From positions 1 through 41,738 of the forward strand of contig NZ_VLTK01000018.1 in assembly GCF_007558825.1 (NCBI RefSeq): 41,738 bases of DNA. The letters are read 5' to 3'. The stretch comes from Brevibacterium aurantiacum (lineage in GTDB: Bacteria; Actinomycetota; Actinomycetes; Actinomycetales; Brevibacteriaceae). Positions 24,087-31,658 of the stretch are shown piece by piece; position 1 is the stretch's first letter, and every line of letters begins with the position of its first letter. The translations under genes were made by a program, and so were the position numbers. The notes under the pieces are model-generated. The model made no database searches. It saw only the letters and a list, made by a program, of their open reading frames with translations, and was not told the origin of the DNA.

Positions 24087-24101
24087 GTGCATATTATGCA
24101 C
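24087..24101. promoter_or_regulatory. LysR box between the LysR gene and the M20 peptidase gene
   Basis: GTGCATATTATGCAC is a perfect palindrome with 7-bp arms around one central T. It contains the T-N11-A pattern of LysR binding sites. It lies 22 bp from the LysR start and 79 bp from the peptidase start, the usual place for the recognition-binding site in a divergent LysR promoter. Confidence 0.6.
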
Positions 24102-24179
24102 AGCCGACTTGCAGGAATCGCACCGGCAGCTGGACGGATCGGTCTTCCAATCTGAGCCGGACTGCGACAGTCTTCATCC

Positions 24180-25787
24180 ATGACCTCAGATCACGGCACA
24201 ACCCACGGCGAGTCAGCACCGAGTGAAGCAGTTCCGAATGAATTCCACGACGTTGTCGCCCGGAAGTCCTACACTGGCGAGTCCTCGACCCGAGAGTCAG
24301 TGACCCGAGAGTCAGTGACCCGGGAGTCCGTCACCCGGGCTGCGGGCGGATTCGTCCGCAGCCAAGCCTTCTTCGATCTGCTGGCCGCCAGAGTCGCCCG
24401 CCGCACCGAAAGTCAGGCACCCGGCAACGGCGCAGCCGCCCAGGCCTATCTCGCCGAGGAGATCGTCCCGGAACTGACAGCACTGGGCTTCGAGTCGACG
24501 ATCCATGACAACCCCGAGTCCGATGAGCATCCGCTGCTCATCGCCTCGCGAATCGAAGATCCCGGCCTACCCACAGTCCTCCTCTACGGCCACGGCGATG
24601 TGCAGTTCGCCCACGACTCGCAATGGGCCGAAGGTCTCGATCCCTGGGTGCTCTCCCGCGATGGCGACCGCCTCTACGGGCGAGGCAGCGCCGACAACAA
24701 GGGGCAGCACACCGTGAATACCTTGGCTCTGCGGACCGTTCTCGGGTCACTCGACACCGGCGGGGATTCGGGTGGCAGCGCAGACACAGACCCTGGCTGC
24801 GACGGTCTGGGCTATAACGTGAAGATACTTATGGAGACCGCCGAGGAAGCGGGGTCGCTTGGGCTCAAGTCCTTCGCCGCAGCCCACCGGGACGAACTCG
24901 ATGCCGACCTCTTCCTCGCCTCCGACGGCCCGCGGATCGCTGCCGAATATCCGACGCTGTTCCTCGGCTCCCGCGGGGCACTGAATTTCAGACTCGTCGT
25001 CCACGACCGCGATGGCGACCACCACTCGGGCAACTGGGGCGGGAAGCTGCGCAACTCCGCCACCGTCCTCGCCTCCGCGATCAGCTCCCTCGTCGACGGC
25101 AACGGGGTCATCCGGATCCCCGCGCTGCGCCCCGAAGACCCACCCGCCTCGGTGCTCGAGGCAGTTGCGAAACTGCCCGAGATCGTCGAAGAGGGATCAC
25201 CCGAGACCGATCCCGACTGGGGAGAGCCCGGGCTCACCCCGGCGGAGAAGGTCTTCGCCTTCAACGTCATCGAGGTCCTCGCCCTCAAGGCCGGGAATCC
25301 GGACCAGGTGGTCAACGCGATCCCGGGTGCGGCAGAGGCGCACATGCAGCTGCGATACGTCGTCGGCACCGACGTCGACGACTTCGAGGGCAAGGTGCGG
25401 GCCCATCTGGAAGGCGAAGGGATCCACGGGGTCAATGTCGTCTTCGAGCATTGCATGCCGGCCACCCGGCTGGACCCGAATGCTCGCGTCGTCGCGGCCG
25501 CCGCAGAGTCGATCCGGCAGACGACCGGGCTCGAGGCCGCGATCGAACCGAACCTGGGTGGAACCATCCCCAACGACGTCTTCGCCGAGGTGCTGGGCCT
25601 GCCGACCGTGTGGGTGCCGCATTCCTACCCGGGCTGCAATCAGCACGCACCCGACGAGCACGCCCTGACCTCGATCCTGAAGCAGGGAGCCGAGATCATG
25701 ACCGGAATGTTCTGGGACATGCGAGCGAACCCGGACGACTGGTTCACCTCGAAGGACTCCACAGCGAGCAACGGAGCAGCGCAATGA
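24180..25787 (+). CDS. M20-family metallopeptidase (dipeptidase-like)
   Basis: This 535-residue zinc peptidase should hydrolyse dipeptides or N-acyl amino acids in the cytoplasm. The M20 metal and catalytic residues are visible: His138 in YGHGDVQ, Asp172 in GSADNKGQ, Glu222-Glu223 in ETAEEAGS, an Asp in LASDGPR, and the late His in NQHAPDEH. The dimerisation (lid) domain lies between about 260 and 400. The N-terminus (residues 1-55) is unusual: four 15-bp repeats at 24279-24338 encode ESSTR once and ESVTR three times, ahead of the true domain. Start codon alternatives downstream of the repeats are poor, so the repeats appear to be translated. The stop overlaps the transporter start (ATGA). 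Confidence 0.86.
   Translation: MTSDHGTTHGESAPSEAVPNEFHDVVARKSYTGESSTRESVTRESVTRESVTRAAGGFVRSQAFFDLLAARVARRTESQAPGNGAAAQAYLAEEIVPELTALGFESTIHDNPESDEHPLLIASRIEDPGLPTVLLYGHGDVQFAHDSQWAEGLDPWVLSRDGDRLYGRGSADNKGQHTVNTLALRTVLGSLDTGGDSGGSADTDPGCDGLGYNVKILMETAEEAGSLGLKSFAAAHRDELDADLFLASDGPRIAAEYPTLFLGSRGALNFRLVVHDRDGDHHSGNWGGKLRNSATVLASAISSLVDGNGVIRIPALRPEDPPASVLEAVAKLPEIVEEGSPETDPDWGEPGLTPAEKVFAFNVIEVLALKAGNPDQVVNAIPGAAEAHMQLRYVVGTDVDDFEGKVRAHLEGEGIHGVNVVFEHCMPATRLDPNARVVAAAAESIRQTTGLEAAIEPNLGGTIPNDVFAEVLGLPTVWVPHSYPGCNQHAPDEHALTSILKQGAEIMTGMFWDMRANPDDWFTSKDSTASNGAAQ
24279..24338 (+). repeat. Four 15-bp tandem repeats in the M20 peptidase N-terminus
   Basis: Units at 24279-24293, 24294-24308, 24309-24323 and 24324-24338 encode ESSTR, ESVTR, ESVTR and ESVTR. 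The two central copies are identical at the DNA level; the outer two carry a few substitutions. The array keeps the reading frame. It is not a CRISPR array: there are no spacers. Confidence 0.85.
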
Positions 25788-27083
25788 GCGAGCACACGAT
25801 ACCTGCCGAGACCACCTCGGCGACCAAGCCCGTGCGACCGTGGAAGGTGATCGCTGCGGCCTCGATCGGGAACGCACTGGAATGGTATGACATCTCCATC
25901 TATGCCTACTTCTCGGTCTACATCTCCGTCGCCTTCTTCCCCTCCGAGAGCCACTCGGTCTCGATCATGCTGGCACTGGGCACCTTCGCCCTGTCCTTCT
26001 TCATCCGACCAGTCGGGGCGATCGTGCTCGGCAGCTACGCCGACCGCAAGGGTCGCAAACCGGCCCTGACGCTGACGATCTGGTTGATGTTCTTCGGCAC
26101 CCTGCTGATCGTCATCATGCCTCCGGCCCACGTCATCGGCCTGGCAGCACCGCTGCTCATCCTGCTCGCTCGTCTCATTCAGGGCTTCGCGGCAGGAGGA
26201 GAGTTCGGGTCAGCTACCTCACTCATGGTCGAACATCTGCCCAATCGCAAGGGCTTCGCGGCCAGCTGGCAGTTCACCTCACAGGCGATGTCGACCGTGT
26301 TGGCCTCCGTCATCGGGGTGTCCCTGACTACCAGTCTGAGTCAGGAGCAGCTTGAGACCTGGGGGTTCCGGTTGCCCTTCATCGTGGGATTGCTGGTCGG
26401 GCCCGTGGGCCTCTACATTCGCCGTCACGTTCCCGAATCACCGGAATTCACCGCAGCCGCGGCCGAGGTGCCGGAGAAGTCCGCTGCGATCGGCGGAATC
26501 CTGCGCCATCACAAGCTCGCCGTGGTCCTGGCCATCGGCGCCATCGCAGTATCGACCTGCCTCAACTACTTCATCACCTACGTTCCCACCTACGCCATGG
26601 ACAACCTGGGGATGACGAGCTCCGCCGGATTCTGGGCCACGCTGGTCTCCGGAATCGTTCTGCTCCTCGCCACCCCCCATTGCCGGCTACTTCAGCGACA
26701 AGATCGGGCGGCTGACGATCATGATCCCGGCAGCCGTGGCTGTGATGGTGCTGACGTGGGTGCTCTTCACCTGGGTCGTCGCCGCAAATGCACTGACCGT
26801 GCTCATTGTGGCGATCGCCATCTTCTCTCTGCTCAAGGCTGCCTACTACGGTCCGCTGGCCAGCGTGATGGGCGATATCTTCCCGACCGAGGTCCGCGGT
26901 ACCGGACTCTCACTGGGCTACAACGTCGGAGTAGCTGTCTTCGGCGGGCTGACACCACTCGTTGCCGCGTGGCTGATCGGCGTCACAGGAGATGCCAAGG
27001 CACCTGCCTACTGGGTGTTGCTTGCCGGTGCGCTCAGTGTGGCTGCGATCCTCGTGGTGTGGAAGAAGCTCGGCGTACGCTGA
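25784..27083 (+). pseudogene. MHS-type MFS transporter (ShiA/ProP/KgtP-like), frameshifted
   Basis: The 5' part (to about 26678) encodes a normal metabolite:H+ symporter N-terminal region, with NALEWYDISIYAYFSVYISVAFFP and the loop motif SYADRKGRKPALT. The 3' part, in another frame (from about 26679), encodes the remaining membrane segments (MGDIFPTEVRGTGLSLGYN) to the TGA at 27083. The switch falls at a run of six C at 26673-26678. Removing one C joins the halves into a continuous 432-residue protein of normal MHS length reading ATPIAGYFSDKIGRL. All else looks conserved, so this is a very recent inactivation, a phase-variable tract or a sequencing error. It overlaps the M20 peptidase stop (ATGA) and would import the compound that peptidase acts on. 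Confidence 0.85.
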
Positions 27084-27112
27084 TCCCCACGGGGCTGGGA
27101 AACGCAGTTCGT

Positions 27113-27180
27113 CGAAAAACGGGGTGCACGTCGAGACCCTTATGCGCACTTGCGTGTCTCGACGTGCACCCCGTTTTTCG
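27113..27180. terminator. Bidirectional terminator hairpin with conserved apex (copy 2)
   Basis: Arms 27113-27137 and 27156-27180 are perfect 25-nt complements around an 18-nt loop. The arms include AAAAA and TTTTT, so each strand gives a GC-rich stem followed by a U run, the form of an intrinsic terminator in both directions. It lies between the convergent MFS (ends 27083) and DUF1275 (ends 27263) genes, exactly where a shared terminator is expected. The apex shares 24 of 31 positions with the hairpin at 9443-9516. Confidence 0.85.
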
Positions 27181-27262
27181 CCGACGTCTTCCGGCTGCGG
27201 CCGTCTCCGCAGGCGGCGCTTCCGGTCCCCAGTCGGCCTGAGTTCTCAGTCGACCTGATTGA

Positions 27263-27958
27263 TCAGGCGTGTGCGGGGGAGGCAGCAGCCGCGGAGAGGG
27301 CCCGCTTCTTCGAGCCACGGTGACCGATGACGGTCACGACGGCGATCGCTGCTGCGACGAAGGCGATGCCGATCCACTGATTGATCATCAGCGTCGCGGC
27401 ACCGGCGATTGCGCCGATGAGGATGAGGAGGACGGCCAGAGCTCGGCGGATCCAACGGACGCTGTCGCCGCCGGCCAGCCGCGAATCAGACGCCAGACCG
27501 ACGATCGTCGAGGTGACGACCACGGTGGTGACGTCGGCGATCTTCATCCTCCGTGCCGCAGCGGCCTGTGCGCCCATCAGGGCCGAGAGCGCCGAGGTGA
27601 AGATGGTTCCGGCCAGCCCCACCTCAGGGTCGGGCATGAGCGCGACATAGACGGCCAGACCCGCGCAGCCGACGGCGACTCCGGCGTAGATGATCGTGGT
27701 GCGCACGTGCCAGTCCTCGCCGATTCGGCCGAGGATGCGCCCGCCCAGGGCCGCCCCCACCATGAAGAACACGAGGGCTAAGGCGGGGCGCAGGACCGGA
27801 GTGTCCTCAGCTCCGGCCAAGCCCATGCCGAGGATGACGACGTTGCCCGTCATGTTTCCGGTGAAGACCTTGTCGAAGCCCAGGTAGCCGATCGCATCGA
27901 CCATTCCAGTTGAGAATGTCAGTACGAGCAGCATGGCCAAGTCGAGTCGACGTGTCAT
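27263..27958 (-). CDS. DUF1275 (YoaK-type) membrane protein
   Basis: The 231-residue protein matches the DUF1275 family of six-helix membrane proteins of unknown function. It has the family opening TFSTGMVDAIGYLGF followed by FTGNMTGNVVILG (residues about 15-45), then four or more further helices. The ATG at 27958 is preferred because AAAGGGA precedes it and the family domain begins there; the frame continues upstream through the regulatory region. It is divergent from the ABC importer operon and shares with it a 221-bp intergenic region carrying two GntR-type operators, so both may be under the same control. Transport is often suggested for the family but unproven. Confidence 0.85.
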   Translation of the reverse strand: MTRRLDLAMLLVLTFSTGMVDAIGYLGFDKVFTGNMTGNVVILGMGLAGAEDTPVLRPALALVFFMVGAALGGRILGRIGEDWHVRTTIIYAGVAVGCAGLAVYVALMPDPEVGLAGTIFTSALSALMGAQAAAARRMKIADVTTVVVTSTIVGLASDSRLAGGDSVRWIRRALAVLLILIGAIAGAATLMINQWIGIAFVAAAIAVVTVIGHRGSKKRALSAAAASPAHA

Positions 27959-28076
27959 TGCGTCCCTTTCAGCGAGCTCGCCTGCGAAGCCTGTTGGTCT
28001 CAGAACTCGAGTGATTCCAATGCGACGAGCAGCCTCGGGGCTGCCCGTGATCCCAGAATTCGGGAACTTCACAGTA

Positions 28077-28088
28077 TTTGTATACAAA
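28077..28088. promoter_or_regulatory. GntR-type operator 1 (perfect palindrome)
   Basis: TTTGTATACAAA is a perfect 12-bp palindrome of the GTATAC type bound by FCD/GntR repressors. It lies in the divergent intergenic region between the DUF1275 gene and the ABC importer operon, whose last gene encodes an FCD/GntR regulator. Confidence 0.6.
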
Positions 28089-28106
28089 ACGTTAATCAAC
28101 GATTAG

Positions 28107-28118
28107 ATTGTATGCAAA
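28107..28118. promoter_or_regulatory. GntR-type operator 2 (near-palindrome)
   Basis: ATTGTATGCAAA matches the first site at 10 of 12 positions. The two centres are exactly 30 bp apart, about three helical turns, so two dimers would bind the same face of the DNA. It lies 61 bp before the GTG start of the substrate-binding protein. Confidence 0.55.
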
Positions 28119-28179
28119 CAAGAGGGTCGGGCTGACTATCCGCCCAGCCTCTGAGATGGATACTCACACAGGAGTGCAC

Positions 28180-29793
28180 GTGAAGAAACGGATAACGGCG
28201 GTGCTTGCCAGCGTCGTCCTGCTGGCCGGGTGCACGCCGGTCCAACCGCTCGGCGAACCACCCGAGCGACCCGACGTGAAGTCGGTCCACGCCGACGCCG
28301 GAGCCTTCGAAGAAGGCGGAGATCTCGTCATGGCGCTGTCCTCGGAACCGGATCGCCTCGACCCGACGACATCCTCCTCTCTCTATACCCGATATGTCAT
28401 GCAGACGATGTGCCAGAAGCTCTACGACATCGATGCGAACGGTGAGATCACACCCATGCTCGCAACCTCGCTGCCGGATGTCTCCAAAGACGGAAAGACC
28501 GTGCGGATCCCGGTCAAGGACGGTGTGCGATTCGCCGACGGCACCGACTTCGACGCCGAGGCGGTCAAGACGACCATCGAACGCGGGCTCAACCTCGAAG
28601 AATCATCCCGCTCCGCAGAACTCGGCCCGATCAACGATGTGACCGCCATTGACGATCACACCCTCGAGGTCACCTTCGACCAGCCCTTCGCGCCCTTCAC
28701 CGCGGCCCTGGCTGATCGTGCCGGGATGATCATGTCGCCGACGGCCCTGGACGAGGCGGGTGAGGACTTCGGTGACCACCCGGTGTGCGTAGGGCCGTTC
28801 AAGTTTGAGAAGCGCATCGCGCAGACATCGATCAAGGTCGTCAAGGATCCCAACTACTACGACGCCGACAAGGTTCACCTCGACTCGATCACCTATCAGA
28901 TCATGTCGGATGCAAACATTCGTGCCGCGAACATCCGCTCCGGCGATGTGCAGGTCGCGGACACGATCTCCCCGCAGGACGTCGACGCTCTCAAAGAGGA
29001 ATCCGGAATCGGACTCCTGCAGTCGAACTCTCTGGGATACCAAGGACTGACCGTGAACATGGGCTTCGGCGACAATCCGGAGAACTTCGAGACGCCACTG
29101 GGCCAGGACCCGAAGGTGCGCAAGGCGCTGTCGATGGCCTTCGATCGCAAGGCATTGGTCAACACCGTATTCAACGGGTGGTTCTCACCGGCTTGCTCTG
29201 GTATCTCTCCGGACAGCCCCTTCGCAACCAAGGCGAGCGACGAGTGCGTCGACTACGATCCAGCTGGCGCGAAGAAGCTTCTGGAGGATGCCGGAGTCGA
29301 ACTTCCGCTCAAGGTGAATATGAAGGTTTCGAACACTCAGGACACACTTCGCTTCGCCCAGGCCGTTCAGGCCTCAACCAAGGAAGCAGGCTTCGACATC
29401 ACGGTCCAGCCGATGGAATACACGGCCCTGCTCGATGCCCAGGACCGCGGCGACTACGAGCTCCTCCAGCTGGGCTGGTCCGGACGCGTCGATCCGCACG
29501 GAAACCTCTACACCTTCCATTACCCAGGCGCCGGCAACAACGTCACAGGAGTCGACGACGACAGACTCAGCAGCCTGCTCACCCGAGCCAGTGAAGCCAC
29601 AGACATGGATGAGCGCAAGAAGCTCTACGGCGAAGCTTCACAGCGGACCGGCGAACTCAACTCGATCATCTATCTCTACCGACAGAAGAACCTCACGGCC
29701 TACACCGATGATGTGTCCGGCATCGATGTGTTCTCCGACGGCGTCGTCCATCTCTCCGAAGCCGGATTTCTGAAGAAGGACGCGCAGCGATGA
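28180..29793 (+). CDS. Peptide-type ABC transporter substrate-binding lipoprotein (SBP family 5)
   Basis: This 537-residue receptor captures a peptide-like solute outside the membrane for the ABC importer encoded behind it. The GTG start at 28180 has AGGAG 5 nt upstream and gives a compact lipoprotein signal ending LLAGC (Cys18). The frame is open further upstream but runs through the operator region. SBP family 5 features include SSEPDRLDPTTSSSLYTRYVMQTMCQKLYDID near the N-terminus, then SLPDVSKDGKTVRIPVKDGVRFADG, and late DPKVRKALSMAFDRKALV. The stop overlaps the first permease start (ATGA). Dipeptides, oligopeptides or glutathione are all possible. The GGT-like gene downstream favours a gamma-glutamyl compound. 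Confidence 0.88.
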   Translation: MKKRITAVLASVVLLAGCTPVQPLGEPPERPDVKSVHADAGAFEEGGDLVMALSSEPDRLDPTTSSSLYTRYVMQTMCQKLYDIDANGEITPMLATSLPDVSKDGKTVRIPVKDGVRFADGTDFDAEAVKTTIERGLNLEESSRSAELGPINDVTAIDDHTLEVTFDQPFAPFTAALADRAGMIMSPTALDEAGEDFGDHPVCVGPFKFEKRIAQTSIKVVKDPNYYDADKVHLDSITYQIMSDANIRAANIRSGDVQVADTISPQDVDALKEESGIGLLQSNSLGYQGLTVNMGFGDNPENFETPLGQDPKVRKALSMAFDRKALVNTVFNGWFSPACSGISPDSPFATKASDECVDYDPAGAKKLLEDAGVELPLKVNMKVSNTQDTLRFAQAVQASTKEAGFDITVQPMEYTALLDAQDRGDYELLQLGWSGRVDPHGNLYTFHYPGAGNNVTGVDDDRLSSLLTRASEATDMDERKKLYGEASQRTGELNSIIYLYRQKNLTAYTDDVSGIDVFSDGVVHLSEAGFLKKDAQR

Positions 29794-30746
29794 CTCGATT
29801 CGTGCTCACCAAGATCTTCCACGCCATCATCACCTTCGTGCTCTCAGGCATCGTCATCTTCTTCGGTGTGCGCATGCTCCCCGGCGACCCGGCTCTGGCC
29901 ATGGCCGGCGAAGAGGCGACCCCTGAACGACTCGACTCGATCCGCGCCGACCTCGGGCTCGACCAGCCTCTGCTCGTCCAGTTCGTCAAGTTCTTGGGCG
30001 ACATCGTCACCGGCGATCTCGGCGAATCCACGCGGACAGGCTTGGCCGTGACCGAGATGATTGCGACCACCTTGCCAGTGACCCTATGGCTGTCGCTGTA
30101 CGCGATCGTGGTCGCCGTCATCGTCGGCATCACCCTGGGCATGGTCGCAGAACGCTTCCGCGGAAAGTGGCCGGAGCTGGGCAGCAACTTCCTCGCTCTC
30201 CTCGGCCTTTCGGTTCCGAACTTCTGGCTCGGACTCCTCGCGATCATGGTATTGGCCGTCACTCTCGGTTGGTTCCCTGCCTCGGGGTACGTCGACGTCC
30301 TCTCCGACCCGATCCGCGGCATCTACTACCTCACCCTGCCGGCCGTGATCCTGGGCACCAGCCTGGCCGCGGTCATCACCAGGCAGACCAGGGCCTCGAT
30401 GATCGAGAGCATGGGCACCGACTATGTGCGCATGGCACGAGCCAAGGGACTGTCCCGACCGAGGGTCCTCTTTCGATACGGACTGCGAAACTCGCTCATC
30501 GTCCTCGTCACGATCATCGGTCTGCAGTTGGGTGGCCTGATCTCGGGTGCAGTGGTCACGGAGAGGATCTTCGCCCTGCCGGGAATCGGCAAACTCACCC
30601 TCGACGCGGTCTTCTCCCGCGACTATCCGGTCATCCAGGCGGTTGTCCTCGTGATCACGGCCTCCTACATTCTCATCAACTTGGCCGTCGACATCCTCTA
30701 TTCGGTCATCAACCCACAGATCCGAGTCAGCGAGGACGCCTCATGA
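29790..30746 (+). CDS. ABC transporter permease (DppB/GsiC-type)
   Basis: The 318-residue inner-membrane subunit has six predicted helices. It has the DppB-type N-terminus (first helix, then RMLPGDPALAMAGEEATPERLDSIRADLGLD) and a cytoplasmic EAA coupling loop at about residues 205-230 (YVRMARAKGLSRPRVLFRYGLRNSL). It forms the channel with the next permease. It overlaps the receptor gene at its start and the second permease at its stop, both by ATGA, so subunit synthesis is coupled. Confidence 0.9.
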   Translation: MTRFVLTKIFHAIITFVLSGIVIFFGVRMLPGDPALAMAGEEATPERLDSIRADLGLDQPLLVQFVKFLGDIVTGDLGESTRTGLAVTEMIATTLPVTLWLSLYAIVVAVIVGITLGMVAERFRGKWPELGSNFLALLGLSVPNFWLGLLAIMVLAVTLGWFPASGYVDVLSDPIRGIYYLTLPAVILGTSLAAVITRQTRASMIESMGTDYVRMARAKGLSRPRVLFRYGLRNSLIVLVTIIGLQLGGLISGAVVTERIFALPGIGKLTLDAVFSRDYPVIQAVVLVITASYILINLAVDILYSVINPQIRVSEDAS

Positions 30747-31657
30747 CCACCCCAATCGTCACGAACACCGACAAGAACACGCAGGGACTCGATCCCGAAT
30801 TCCACGCCTCGAACAACCGGGCCTGGTGGCTGCTGCGCTCCATCCTGTCCAACCCGATGGGGCTCATCGGATCCGTCATGGTCGCCATTGTGGTGCTCGT
30901 CGGACTCTTCGCACCGCTCATCGCCCCCTATGGATTCGCCCAGACGAACTTCCAAGCTCCATTTCAAGTGCCGGGCACGATCGGCTTCGTCCTCGGCACG
31001 GACGACCTCGGCAGAGACGTTCTCTCCAGGCTCGCGTTCGGTGTTCGCGCCTCGCTCCAGGTGGGGCTCCTGGCAGTTGCCCTGGCCGTCATCGTCGGCA
31101 CGCCTCTGGGCCTCTTGGCAGGATACTTCCGGGGCCTCGACGCGGTCATCTCCCGACTGACAGATGTCACCCTGGCATTTCCGTTCCTCATCATCGCCGT
31201 CGGGCTGGCAGCTATTTCCGGGCCCAGCCTGGCCAATGCCGCGATCGCATTGGGCATCTCCCAGGTACCCACGATGATCCGAGTGGTCAGAGGTGAGACG
31301 ATGCGGCTGAAATCGGCCGATTTCGTCAAGGCCGCGATCGCCACTGACGCGTCGAAGACACGTATTCTGGGCATGCATATCCTGCCGAACATCGCTTCGG
31401 CGATCATCGTGCAGGCCACCGTCATCATTCCCACCGCAGTCATCGGAGAATCGATCCTCTCCTTCCTCGGCCTGGGTATCCAGCCGCCCTCACCCAGCCT
31501 GGGCATCATGCTCTCCGACGCACAGCAGTACATCTTCCGTGCACCGTCGACCGCACTGTTCCCCGGGCTGGCGATCCTGGTCATCTGCTTGGCCTTCAAC
31601 CTCTTCGGGGACGCCCTGCGCGACGCCCTCGACCCCAATTCGAAGAAGGGACACTGA
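30743..31657 (+). CDS. ABC transporter permease (DppC/GsiD-type)
   Basis: The 304-residue second permease has the DppC layout: a cytoplasmic N-terminus, a first helix (MGLIGSVMVAIVVLVGLFAPLIAPY), the GTDDLGRDVLSRLAFGVRASL segment typical of the family, and an EAA loop around FVKAAIATDASKTRILGMHILPN. It would pair with the DppB-type permease. The start at 30743 overlaps the previous stop. The stop lies one base before the gamma-glutamyltransferase-like start, so the hydrolase is an integral part of the transporter operon. Confidence 0.9.
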   Translation: MTTPIVTNTDKNTQGLDPEFHASNNRAWWLLRSILSNPMGLIGSVMVAIVVLVGLFAPLIAPYGFAQTNFQAPFQVPGTIGFVLGTDDLGRDVLSRLAFGVRASLQVGLLAVALAVIVGTPLGLLAGYFRGLDAVISRLTDVTLAFPFLIIAVGLAAISGPSLANAAIALGISQVPTMIRVVRGETMRLKSADFVKAAIATDASKTRILGMHILPNIASAIIVQATVIIPTAVIGESILSFLGLGIQPPSPSLGIMLSDAQQYIFRAPSTALFPGLAILVICLAFNLFGDALRDALDPNSKKGH

Positions 31658-31658
31658 T

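Noticed and set aside
24279..24338. Short direct repeats considered as a CRISPR array
   Set aside because: Units are 15 bp with no spacers and keep the peptidase reading frame.
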